A stretch of 54,436 bases of DNA, taken from contig CAKRVB010000018.1 in NCBI GenBank assembly GCA_934408725.1, forward strand, positions 1 through 54,436, given 5' to 3'. This DNA comes from an uncultured Marvinbryantia sp. (GTDB lineage: Bacteria > Bacillota > Clostridia > Lachnospirales > Lachnospiraceae). The translations under genes were made by a program, and so were the position numbers. Below the pieces are notes generated by a model, which had not been told where the DNA came from, did not search any database, and saw only the letters and a program-made list of their open reading frames with translations. This document shows positions 10,012 to 17,280 of this stretch, in pieces (the stretch's first letter is position 1; the number at the start of each line of letters is the position of its first letter).

Positions 10012-10041
10012 ATAAGCAGCGAATAAACATCCGCTGCTTAT
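10012..10041 (-). promoter_or_regulatory. Hairpin between scfA and scfB, likely attenuator or processing stem
   Basis: ATAAGCAGCG at 10012-10021 is a perfect 10-base complement of CGCTGCTTAT at 10032-10041. On the transcribed strand it falls 24 bases after the scfA stop and ~78 bases before the scfB start. Little T-run follows, so it probably lets some transcripts through, which would give more precursor message than maturase message. Confidence 0.5.
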
Positions 10042-10064
10042 CTCTTAAAACCTATTTTCTTTTC

Positions 10065-10208
10065 TTATTTTGCGTTTTCGCAGCTCTGATTTCCTACTGT
10101 ACAGGATGTTTTACATGCTGACTGGCAGGATGTCTGGCATTCACCACAACCACCTTTTTTCAGTGTTTTCTGCAGGCTCTGTGTATTTAATGTTTTGATG
10201 TGTTTCAT
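10065..10208 (-). CDS. scfA: SCIFF ribosomal peptide precursor (six cysteines)
   Basis: This 47-residue ORF begins MKHIKTLNTQSLQKTLKKGG and has six cysteines at residues 21, 24, 28, 32, 36 and 43 in the second half, the hallmark of the SCIFF (six cysteines in forty-five residues) family. The first 20 residues act as leader for recognition by the maturase; the cysteine-rich half is the core that receives thioether links. The start codon has a strong GGAGGAAC site, and a near-consensus promoter lies at 10245-10273. The gene is short enough to be missed by automated calling. SCIFF is nearly universal in Clostridia, yet its function is unknown. Confidence 0.93.
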   Translation of the reverse strand: MKHIKTLNTQSLQKTLKKGGCGECQTSCQSACKTSCTVGNQSCENAK

Positions 10209-10244
10209 AAAACTGTTCCTCCAACTTATATTTTTAGCTAATTT

Positions 10245-10273
10245 AGTATACCATGCTTTCTATGGAATCTCAA
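10245..10273 (-). promoter_or_regulatory. Sigma-A-type promoter of scfA
   Basis: Reading the minus strand, TTGAGA (10273-10268) and TATACT (10250-10245) are separated by exactly 17 bases. Transcription would start near 10238, leaving a ~30-base leader before the scfA ATG. Confidence 0.8.
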
Positions 10274-10388
10274 TATTTTTTTTTATTTTCAAAAATTTAT
10301 CATTTTCAAATTTTTTCACACTTACCTCACGATTTTATGATATAGTAAGTTCATCGAATTGTAATGATAGAAAGGATACACGTAACTT

Positions 10389-11507
10389 ATGAGAAAAAAA
10401 TATGTATTTTCCCTCGCTATACTGCTGGCAGCTTCTGCCCTTTCCGGATGTGGAAAAAAAGACAGTTCCAGTTCCTACGAAAAGTATGTCACCCTCGGCG
10501 ACTATACCGGCATGACCATCGATCGTATAAAGACTACCGTGACCGATGAGGATGTTCAGGAAGAGGTGCAGAATGATCTGTACGCCAATGCCGACTATAC
10601 AGAAGTCACTGACCGTGCTGCCAAAGAAGGGGATACCGTAAATATTGACTACACTGGCACCATTGACGGTGCAGAATTTGACGGAGGATCAGATTCTGAT
10701 TTTGATCTGGAGCTTGGATCCGGCACATTTCTTTCTGATTTTGAAGACGGCATTGTTGGCATGAAGACCAGTGAGACAAAGGATATCACAGTCACTTTCC
10801 CGGAAGATTATGATGGAGAATTAGACGGCAAGACTGCAGTATTCTCCGTTACAGTGAATTCCATTACTGAAGTTGCTCTTCCGGAATATAATGATGCCTA
10901 TGTAAAGGACAACTATGGTTATGATACTACTGCTGAGTTTGAGGCAGCTTTAAAGTCTGATCTTCAGGAACAGTATGATGAGGATGCGCAGTACACGGCA
11001 TGCGCAGATGCACTCACTCAGGCAGTTGAAAACGCTTCTTTTGATGGTTACCCACAGGAGCTGTATGATGCCACAAAGACGCAGGTAGAATCAGACAATC
11101 AGGCTTTTGCAGAGCAGCTTGGTATCGAATGGAACGATCTGGTTGGAGAAGACTATGATATCGAAGACGATGTACTCAGTGCCATTCACGAAAAAATGGT
11201 TGTCTGTGTGATCGCAGATAAGGAAAAGCTGCAGGTTACAGAGGATGAGCTGAACAGCTATATCGATGATAACTGGGAACTGTATGATTATGATTCCAGA
11301 GATGCCTTTGTCGAAGATAACGGAGAAGATGCGCTGCGTTATAGTCTGCTGTATGACAAAGTACTGGATTTTCTTGGCGAGAATAACACATTTAACGATG
11401 TAGACGCCGATGATTATTATGGCTCTGATGATGAAGATGTGAACGTAGATCTCAGTACGGAAGATATCAGTGAAGAAACAGATACTGAAAGTGATACCAA
11501 TGCGTAA
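10389..11507 (+). CDS. Lipoprotein with trigger-factor/FKBP-type peptidyl-prolyl isomerase domain
   Basis: The first ~20 residues are a lipoprotein signal ending in the lipobox LSGC, so the 372-residue protein should be lipid-anchored outside the membrane. An FKBP fold follows (GDTVNIDYTGTIDG near residue 82, the GSGTFLSDFEDGIVGM segment, and the VTFPEDY segment), flanked by helical regions resembling the N- and C-terminal parts of trigger factor. The C-terminal ~35 residues are strongly acidic. The expected role is proline isomerisation and folding of exported proteins. A weak TATGAT -10 (10336-10341) lies upstream; AAAGGA is 12 bases before the ATG, rather far. It is divergent from scfA and overlaps the TraX-like gene by 8 bases. 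Confidence 0.85.
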   Translation: MRKKYVFSLAILLAASALSGCGKKDSSSSYEKYVTLGDYTGMTIDRIKTTVTDEDVQEEVQNDLYANADYTEVTDRAAKEGDTVNIDYTGTIDGAEFDGGSDSDFDLELGSGTFLSDFEDGIVGMKTSETKDITVTFPEDYDGELDGKTAVFSVTVNSITEVALPEYNDAYVKDNYGYDTTAEFEAALKSDLQEQYDEDAQYTACADALTQAVENASFDGYPQELYDATKTQVESDNQAFAEQLGIEWNDLVGEDYDIEDDVLSAIHEKMVVCVIADKEKLQVTEDELNSYIDDNWELYDYDSRDAFVEDNGEDALRYSLLYDKVLDFLGENNTFNDVDADDYYGSDDEDVNVDLSTEDISEETDTESDTNA

Positions 11508-12252
11508 GCCAGCTGTTTCCCTTCCCGGTAGTACATTAAAAATACTTGCTATTATCACCATGCTGATTGACCACTGTGGGGCTGCTCTTGTCGGCCCCCT
11601 GCGTCATAAGCTTCCTGATGGGAATCAGCTTGGAGATTTTTGTCAGATGATTTATCCCCATATGCGCGATATCGGCCGACTGGCTTTCCCTATTTTCTGT
11701 TTTCTGCTGGTAGAAGGATTTCTTCATACAAGAAATGTTAAAAAATATGCTTTCCGAATGTTTTTATTCGCATTGATTTCCGAATTTCCTTTTGATTATG
11801 CATTTTCTAATCAGTTAATTCGCAATGCCCACCAAAATGTGTATTTTACTCTGCTGATCGGATTGCTTGTTATGATGGGAATGTCCATATTTGAATACCG
11901 TCATCCCATCACCCGATGGGGCAATTATGTTAATCTGCTCATGCAGATCGCCATCGCTGCAGGTGGATTATGGATGGCTGCCTTTTTGCATACTGATTAC
12001 AATTACAAAGGAGTCTTTCTGATCATTGTTCTATATTCTCTCAGGCTGGACCGTAAACTTCAGGCTATCTTTGGCGCTATTACGATTTCCTGGGAAGCAG
12101 TCGCCCCACTTGCTTTCATTCCTATCTGGTTCTATAACGGTGAACGTGGACGACAGCTGAAGTATTTCTTTTACTGGTTCTACCCGGTTCACCTTCTGAT
12201 CCTTGGTTTTCTGCGTCATGTCATTTTGCCCTATGCACTGCACCTGAGCTGA
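11500..12252 (+). CDS. TraX-family membrane protein
   Basis: The product has about 250 residues and several hydrophobic spans. It begins with the family signature LKILAIITMLIDHCGA and contains GRLAFPIFCFLLVEGF and FPFDYAF, both typical of TraX. F-plasmid TraX acetylates pilin; chromosomal Firmicute members have no established substrate, and an acyl-transfer role on a surface molecule is only a guess. The ATG at 11500 overlaps the preceding stop (ends 11507) in another frame, indicating translational coupling. An in-frame GTG at 11470 is less likely. The terminator at 12270-12295 closes the two-gene unit. Confidence 0.85.
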   Translation: MRKPAVSLPGSTLKILAIITMLIDHCGAALVGPLRHKLPDGNQLGDFCQMIYPHMRDIGRLAFPIFCFLLVEGFLHTRNVKKYAFRMFLFALISEFPFDYAFSNQLIRNAHQNVYFTLLIGLLVMMGMSIFEYRHPITRWGNYVNLLMQIAIAAGGLWMAAFLHTDYNYKGVFLIIVLYSLRLDRKLQAIFGAITISWEAVAPLAFIPIWFYNGERGRQLKYFFYWFYPVHLLILGFLRHVILPYALHLS

Positions 12253-12264
12253 TCTTCCGATTTT

Positions 12265-12903
12265 CTATAAGCTGTCACTTCTGTGGCAGCTTTTTCTGCA
12301 CCTTTTTTCCGTCTGGTCACGGCCCAGTATCATATCTGGAAACTGGGTGCCAATCCGTTCTACTTCCCCCAATACTGTGCGTACTCCATTCTCACTCTGA
12401 TACCAGTTTTCCCGGTTGATCCCCTGAGTCTCTGCCGGACATACTATAATCTTCGCATCTGGAAATACATTTTGAAAATACATTCCAGCCCTTGCCCCAT
12501 GAAATGCCTGGCATACCAGTAAAATCTTCTCCGGCATGGTCTCTTCCATCTGCTCCAGTAACATTCGAATATAGATCGCATTCTCATAAGTAAAGGCCGC
12601 TCGTTTTTCCTGTATGATGTCCTGTTCTTTTACCTGGCAGTCCAATAATACCTTTTTTAAAAAATCGCTTTCTGTTTCAAATGCAAACTTCTGATATTCA
12701 ACAGGAGATTTTGCTCCCTGAAAATGGGACTGTAAAATACTATATTTCCCAGATACCACTATTTTTTTTGCATATTCTTTCCGATATAACTGTGCTGCCT
12801 TCTGCGCCAATTCTCCATATCCACTTCCCGGAATGAAGATCACATCCGCTTTCTCCGGTATTTCTGATCGAAAGATAAAATCCGTAATTCTGTCAAAATA
12901 CAT
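12265..12903 (-). CDS. YdcF/SanA-like DUF218 protein
   Basis: The product has 212 residues. ADVIFIPGSGYGELAQKAAQLY followed by KKIVVSGKYS is the characteristic opening of the DUF218 fold, and a later ILLVCQAFHGARA stretch followed by CPAETQGINREN matches its second half. Family members have been linked to envelope integrity or vancomycin tolerance, and a nucleotide-binding role has been suggested, but no reaction is firmly known. No signal peptide or membrane span is visible. The last codons read through the convergent traX-type terminator stem, so the gene's 3' end doubles as a terminator for the plus strand. Confidence 0.8.
   Translation of the reverse strand: MYFDRITDFIFRSEIPEKADVIFIPGSGYGELAQKAAQLYRKEYAKKIVVSGKYSILQSHFQGAKSPVEYQKFAFETESDFLKKVLLDCQVKEQDIIQEKRAAFTYENAIYIRMLLEQMEETMPEKILLVCQAFHGARAGMYFQNVFPDAKIIVCPAETQGINRENWYQSENGVRTVLGEVERIGTQFPDMILGRDQTEKRCRKSCHRSDSL
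12270..12295 (+). terminator. Terminator of the FKBP-lipoprotein/TraX unit
   Basis: AGCTGTCAC at 12270-12278 pairs with GTGGCAGCT at 12283-12291 around a TTCT loop, followed by TTTTT. It lies 18 bases past the TraX stop and inside the 3' end of the convergent DUF218 gene. Confidence 0.8.
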
Positions 12904-12946
12904 TTTTTGCTCCTGTTCCCCTGTTTTGTCAAAATCAGGGTTTTTA

Positions 12947-12975
12947 TTGAAAAAAAAACTACTGCGTGTTATAGT
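12947..12975 (+). promoter_or_regulatory. Promoter of the ArsR/SmtB gene
   Basis: TTGAAA (12947-12952) and TATAGT (12970-12975) are 17 bases apart. The stretch ATGATT-N4-AATAACAT just after the start point is an imperfect dyad where a self-binding repressor of this family could sit; the operator is an inference. Confidence 0.75.
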
Positions 12976-13010
12976 GTAAAAGAATGATTGATAAATAACA
13001 TGGGGGTACT

Positions 13011-13364
13011 ATGAAACAACAACTTTTTGAAACGGAAGTCTGCAGCGAACACCATCACCATCTAAATCTGCATGTTCCACAGATTGATACCGATGATCTT
13101 TATCAATTAGCCGATTTATTTAAGGCTTTTGGTGATCCTACCAGACTTCGTATCTTATATACACTTTCCGATGGAGAACTGTGTGTCTGTGACATTGCAG
13201 ACAGTCTGTCCATGACACAGAGTGCGATTTCACATCAGCTGCGTATTCTGAAAGAAAAACATCTGGTAAAGGCTCGTCGGGATGGCAAAACGATCTATTA
13301 TTCCCTTGCTGACGCTCATGTTGCAACGATTATTTCTCAGGGATTAAACCATGTACTGGAATAG
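13011..13364 (+). CDS. ArsR/SmtB-family metal-sensing repressor
   Basis: This is a 117-residue winged-helix repressor. FGDPTRLRILYTL begins the DNA-binding domain, ELCVCDIA is the alpha-3 metal-site motif, and AISHQLRIL is the recognition helix. The alpha-5 segment DAHVATIISQGLNHV carries the Asp/His spacing used for zinc in SmtB/CzrA. The N-terminus has a cysteine and a run of four histidines, which could add a second metal site. This combination points to a sensor of zinc, cadmium or a related ion. No metal exporter lies directly beside it; the nearest transport ATPase is at 22734. It may act at a distant locus. Confidence 0.9.
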   Translation: MKQQLFETEVCSEHHHHLNLHVPQIDTDDLYQLADLFKAFGDPTRLRILYTLSDGELCVCDIADSLSMTQSAISHQLRILKEKHLVKARRDGKTIYYSLADAHVATIISQGLNHVLE

Positions 13365-13386
13365 TTTCCAACAGGCGAATGAAACG

Positions 13387-13425
13387 AAATGCCCTGTTCA
13401 CCTCGGTGAACCAGGGCATTTTCTT
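13387..13425. terminator. Bidirectional terminator between the ArsR gene and glnS
   Basis: AATGCCCTG-TTCACC pairs with GGTGAA-CCAGGGCATT (one bulged C), followed by TTTTCTTTTT on the plus strand and T-containing sequence on the minus strand. It serves both convergent genes. Confidence 0.8.
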
Positions 13426-13431
13426 TTTCTG

Positions 13432-15102
13432 TTATTTGTTTGCCGGAAGCTTAAAAGAACTCTTCAGAGATACAATACGGTTAAAGACCGGATGTTCCGG
13501 TGTAGAATCATGAGAATCCACGCAGAAAAATCCCTGTCTCACAAACTGAAAGCTGTCATATGCTTTTGCTTCGCCCAGTGCCGGTTCTACATAACATTCT
13601 TTCAAGACAGTCAGAGAATTTGGATTGAGATTTAAGGAGCCATCCTCATTATATACTCCTTTTTCTTCATCAATAATATTCTCATACAGTCTTACCTCTG
13701 CTTTTACAGCAGTCTTAGCAGCTACCCAGTGAATCGTTCCTTTTACTTTTCTTCCATCCGGGCTGTTACCACCCTTGGATGCCGGGTCATAGGTACAATG
13801 GATCACTGTCACATTGCCCTCTTCATCTTTCTCATAACCGACACATTTTACAAAATAAGCATTCATCAGACGCACTTCATTATCCGGGAACAGACGGAAG
13901 TATTTCTTTGGCGGCACTTCCATAAAGTCTTCCCGGTCAATATACAGCTCGCGGCCAAACGGTACTTTTCTGGATCCCAGTTCTGGATTTTCCAGATTGT
14001 TTACCACATCCAGATATTCGATCTGATCTTCCGGATAGTTATCGATCACCAGCTTCACAGGATGCAAAGCTGCCATCATACGTGGTCTCTTCAGCTTCAG
14101 ATCTTCACGGATACAATATTCCAGCATTGCATAATCCACAGAACTCTGTGCCTTAGATACACCACACAGTTCTACAAACATCTTAATGGCCTCCGGTGTA
14201 AATCCACGTCTTTTCAATGCTGCAATAGAAACCAGACGAGGATCATCCCATCCGTCTACAATCTTCTCTTCTACCAGCTTCTTAATATAACGTTTTCCTG
14301 TTACTACATTTGTCAGGTACAGCTTGGCAAATTCAATCTGTTTTGGAGGATGCTCATAACCCACTTCGCGTACCACCCAGTCATACAGCGGTCTGTGATC
14401 CTCGAACTCCAACGTACAGATCGAATGTGTCACACCCTCAATCGCGTCCTCTATCGGATGTGCAAAATCATACATCGGATAAATGCACCATTTATCTCCT
14501 GTATTGTGATGTGTCATATGAGCCACACGATAAATAATCGGGTCTCTCATATTGATGTTCGGAGATGCCATGTCGATCTTGGCACGAAGTACCTTTTCTC
14601 CATCTGCGTACCTGCCAGCACGCATCTCTTCAAACAGCTGCAGGTTTTCCTCCACGCTTCTGTCTCTGTACGGGCTGTTCTTTCCCGGTTCTGTCAATGT
14701 TCCTCTGTACTCACGAATCTGATCTGCTGTCAGATCGCAGACATAAGCTTTCCCTTTTTTAATCAAAGCTACTGCTGCCTCGTACATCTGGTCAAAATAA
14801 TTTGACGCAAAAAACAGACGATCTTCCCAATCTGCTCCCAGCCATGCCACATCTGCCTTGATGGACTCTACGAATTCCATCTTTTCCTTTGTCGGGTTGG
14901 TATCATCAAATCGTAAATTAAACTTGCCGCCATACTTCTGAGCCAGTCCATAATTTAATAAAATAGACTTGGCATGTCCGATATGCAGATATCCGTTCGG
15001 TTCCGGCGGGAATCGTGTGCATACTGTCTGACAATGTCCTTCTGCAATATCATTCTCTATGATCTGTTCAATAAAGTTCTTGGAAACTGTTTCCTTTTCC
15101 AT
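13432..15102 (-). CDS. glnS: Glutaminyl-tRNA synthetase
   Basis: This class I synthetase charges tRNA-Gln with glutamine. [16 protein letters not shown] carries the HIGH motif near residue 40, RFDDTNP and the [12 protein letters not shown] region are typical of GlnRS/GluRS, and GWDDPRL follows the second signature. The KMSKS position reads VVTGKR rather than VMSKR, keeping the lysine. The two-barrel anticodon-binding domain fills the C-terminal third. The frame is open to 15183, but the ATG at 15102 has GGAGGCAG before it, and the promoter at 15155-15183 lies within the longer frame, ruling that start out. The length of 556 residues fits the bacterial enzyme. Direct glutaminylation suggests less reliance on the GatCAB route for tRNA-Gln. 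Confidence 0.96.
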   Translation of the reverse strand: MEKETVSKNFIEQIIENDIAEGHCQTVCTRFPPEPNGYLHIGHAKSILLNYGLAQKYGGKFNLRFDDTNPTKEKMEFVESIKADVAWLGADWEDRLFFASNYFDQMYEAAVALIKKGKAYVCDLTADQIREYRGTLTEPGKNSPYRDRSVEENLQLFEEMRAGRYADGEKVLRAKIDMASPNINMRDPIIYRVAHMTHHNTGDKWCIYPMYDFAHPIEDAIEGVTHSICTLEFEDHRPLYDWVVREVGYEHPPKQIEFAKLYLTNVVTGKRYIKKLVEEKIVDGWDDPRLVSIAALKRRGFTPEAIKMFVELCGVSKAQSSVDYAMLEYCIREDLKLKRPRMMAALHPVKLVIDNYPEDQIEYLDVVNNLENPELGSRKVPFGRELYIDREDFMEVPPKKYFRLFPDNEVRLMNAYFVKCVGYEKDEEGNVTVIHCTYDPASKGGNSPDGRKVKGTIHWVAAKTAVKAEVRLYENIIDEEKGVYNEDGSLNLNPNSLTVLKECYVEPALGEAKAYDSFQFVRQGFFCVDSHDSTPEHPVFNRIVSLKSSFKLPANK

Positions 15103-15154
15103 AAATCTGCCTCCGATAATTAATCTCCTCGCGATGTAATCGCATACTTCTTCT

Positions 15155-15183
15155 TTTATACCATAATTTTCAATGGAATTCAA
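15155..15183 (-). promoter_or_regulatory. Promoter of glnS
   Basis: On the minus strand TTGAAT (15183-15178) and TATAAA (15160-15155) are 17 bases apart, giving a leader of about 45 bases. The leader is too short for a T-box. Confidence 0.75.
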
Positions 15184-15193
15184 CGTATTTAGA

Positions 15194-15222
15194 TTTACTT
15201 TTTCCGTCGGATATACTATGAT
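15194..15222 (+). promoter_or_regulatory. Promoter of the diacylglycerol-kinase-like gene
   Basis: TTTACT (15194-15199) and TATGAT (15217-15222) are 17 bases apart. A tandem pair ATGTCAGATT/ATGTCAGATA (15224-15243) begins right at the expected start point and could be an operator. Confidence 0.65.
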
Positions 15223-15285
15223 AATGTCAGATTATGTCAGATAGGGAACAGAATGCTTGTTATTCTGCTCTTGAGAGGTTATGTT

Positions 15286-16203
15286 ATGTATTATTTTATT
15301 GTAAATCCGTCTTCCAGTTCCGGAAAAGGAATGAAGACCTGGCAGACAGTAGAACATTTACTGCACAGTGAACATGTGCCATATCATGTTTTCTTCACAA
15401 ACCGCAAAAGACAGGGGGAAGAGCTGGCTCATATGATCTCCACCAGGCATGCGCCATGCACGATTATTGCAGTGGGTGGAGACGGTACCGCAAATGAAGT
15501 GATTAGTGGTCTGACAAACTACGGGCAGATCCGATTTGGCTACATTCCATCTGGTTCCGGTAACGATCTGGCTGCAGGCCTGAATCTGAAGACCAGCCCT
15601 TCTGCCGCTCTTCAGGCAATCCTTCATCCTAAAAAAGTTTTGCCGGTCACAGTCGGATGTACTCACACACCAGAAAAAACGTATCATTTTATTGTCAGCA
15701 GTGGCATCGGATTCGATGCCGCAGTCTGCCATGAAGCTGTGAATTCCAATTTTAAAAAGCTGTTAAATCGTTTTGGTCTTGGCAAACTTACTTATCTGGG
15801 GATTGCTTTAAAGCAGCTCATTCTTCTTCATTCAACTCCGGTAAGTATGGTGCTGGATGATCGCCGCCAGTTTGAATTTGACGATGTCTTTTTTATTGCT
15901 GCCATGAATCTGAAGTATGAGGGTGGTGGATTTAAGTTTTGCCCTGAAGCTGATCCAAGTGACGATTATCTGGATCTGTGTCTGGTGGAAAAGATGCCAA
16001 AGCTTCGCATTTTACGTCTTCTTCCGACCGCTTTTAATGGTGATCATGTCAAATTTGACGGGGTACATATTTACCGTTGCAAAAAGGCTGTCATCCGCAC
16101 TGCATCGCCACTGGCAGTTCACACCGATGGCGAAAAAGCAGGATTTCAGAGACTTGTCACCATGGAACTGGGACAGGAAAAGCTGCCATTTATTGTAGCA
16201 TAA
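15286..16203 (+). CDS. Diacylglycerol/lipid kinase family protein
   Basis: The 305-residue protein belongs to the DAGK catalytic-domain family (YegS/DgkB/BmrU group). NPSSSSGKG is the opening phosphate-binding segment, VGGDGTANEV the catalytic glycine-rich loop, and PSGSGNDLA the second signature. Members phosphorylate diacylglycerol, undecaprenol or similar lipids with ATP at the membrane face; the exact substrate here is not determinable. The in-frame ATG at 15286 starts the typical MYYFIVNP sequence and has GAGAGG 7 bases upstream, better than the earlier frame opening at 15253. It stands alone, ending at a very long perfect inverted repeat. Confidence 0.88.
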   Translation: MYYFIVNPSSSSGKGMKTWQTVEHLLHSEHVPYHVFFTNRKRQGEELAHMISTRHAPCTIIAVGGDGTANEVISGLTNYGQIRFGYIPSGSGNDLAAGLNLKTSPSAALQAILHPKKVLPVTVGCTHTPEKTYHFIVSSGIGFDAAVCHEAVNSNFKKLLNRFGLGKLTYLGIALKQLILLHSTPVSMVLDDRRQFEFDDVFFIAAMNLKYEGGGFKFCPEADPSDDYLDLCLVEKMPKLRILRLLPTAFNGDHVKFDGVHIYRCKKAVIRTASPLAVHTDGEKAGFQRLVTMELGQEKLPFIVA

Positions 16204-16207
16204 ACCA

Positions 16208-16257
16208 TTGGGGACGGAGTTTTCTGGCTCTAAAGAGCCAGAAAACTCCGTCCCCAA
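16208..16257. terminator. 23-bp perfect inverted repeat between convergent genes (strong hairpin, REP-like)
   Basis: TTGGGGACGGAGTTTTCTGG plus CTC at 16208-16230 is perfectly complementary to 16235-16257 around a TAAA loop. The position, 4 bases after the lipid kinase stop and just before the end of the convergent glycosyltransferase, suits a bidirectional terminator. However, the stem is far longer than needed and lacks a following T-run, which fits a dispersed palindromic repeat. Its GGGGACGGAG core recurs at 52554-52563. Confidence 0.7.
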
Positions 16258-16259
16258 GT

Positions 16260-16275
16260 GGCTTTAATTAAAGCC
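16260..16275. repeat. 16-bp perfect palindrome at the glycosyltransferase 3' end
   Basis: GGCTTTAATTAAAGCC reads the same on both strands and covers the stop codon of the glycosyltransferase gene (16264-16266). It may be a minor termination element or part of the adjacent repeat. Confidence 0.5.
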
Positions 16276-17280
16276 ATAGAATTTCTGCGTGATTCGATAA
16301 GCTGCCACTGACATCTTGCGGCCGCTCTTTCCCGGCAGATTGCATGCCCGTCCCAGCAAGCCATGTCGAACCTGCAGATACAGACCTGCATCTGCAGATT
16401 TCAAATAAGCCCACAGTTCCTGTTTTTTCTTTAAATTCTCTTCAGTACCGGACTTCAACAGTAACATAGAAGATACGGTCATAATGATATCCAGATAACT
16501 GAGCATATAGCGTCGGCAATTCTTATTTACTCCACGCTGACCTGCCATCGTATCGATCATCAGTTTGTTTACCTTCAACTGCTGATCAATTCTTCCAATC
16601 ATCACCTGTTCATTCACCGACTGATCTTCCCTGCCGATGTAATAATGATAAAACAGATCATCTATATAATACATCTTTTTCACAGATGGCAGAGGCTGGA
16701 ACACAAACAGATTGTCTACATAGAACGTATGTTTTGGAAGTTCCAGTCCACATTCTCTCAAAAGATTGGTACGATAGATCATGGAATGCATCAAAATATA
16801 TTTTCCTGTCCGCATCTTTTTCAGGTCTTTCCACTCAAATACGGTTTCCGTCGGCATATATTTTCGATACTGCATGACTTTTTTATGCTTTGCTCCAACC
16901 TTATCGTACACAAAATTACTGATCACCGCATCTACTGTATCTGGTCCGGCCACCAGTTTCTTCAACGTCTCAATGATCTTTGGCAGTGTTCTTTCATCAA
17001 CCCAGTCATCACTGTCTACCACTTTGAAATACAGACCGGTTGCATTTTTCAATCCGGTATTTACCGCTTCCCCGTGGCCACCGTTTTCCTGATGTACTGC
17101 TTTTACGATGCCGGGATAACGAGATGCATATTCTTCAGCAATCTCTCCGGTACGATCCTTCGATCCATCATTTACAATAATAATCTCAATATCATTCCCA
17201 GCAGGGAGTAATGACTCCACGCATTTTCTCATATAATCCTGTGAATTGTAACTCGGTATCGCTACTGATAAAATCTTCAT
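16264..17280 (-). CDS. Family 2 glycosyltransferase
   Basis: The 338-residue product has the GT-A nucleotide-sugar fold at its N-terminus: VAIPSYNSQDYMRKCVESLL, IIIVNDGSKDRT, NGGHGEAVNTG and the metal-binding VVDSDDWVD near residue 90. The C-terminal half is helical and variable, with no obvious membrane span. Such enzymes add sugars to envelope polysaccharide, teichoic acid or glycolipid acceptors; the donor and acceptor cannot be told. Its ATG directly follows the mutY stop (TAAATG), so it is translationally linked to mutY although the functions look unrelated. Confidence 0.88.
   Translation of the reverse strand: MKILSVAIPSYNSQDYMRKCVESLLPAGNDIEIIIVNDGSKDRTGEIAEEYASRYPGIVKAVHQENGGHGEAVNTGLKNATGLYFKVVDSDDWVDERTLPKIIETLKKLVAGPDTVDAVISNFVYDKVGAKHKKVMQYRKYMPTETVFEWKDLKKMRTGKYILMHSMIYRTNLLRECGLELPKHTFYVDNLFVFQPLPSVKKMYYIDDLFYHYYIGREDQSVNEQVMIGRIDQQLKVNKLMIDTMAGQRGVNKNCRRYMLSYLDIIMTVSSMLLLKSGTEENLKKKQELWAYLKSADAGLYLQVRHGLLGRACNLPGKSGRKMSVAAYRITQKFYGFN

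Noticed and set aside
11091..11561. 156-codon minus-strand frame
   Set aside because: Antisense to the FKBP lipoprotein; Ile-rich low-complexity translation of its acidic codons.
13729..14805. 358-codon plus-strand frame
   Set aside because: Antisense to glnS, composition rich in His, Cys and Ile, no recognisable domain or start signal.
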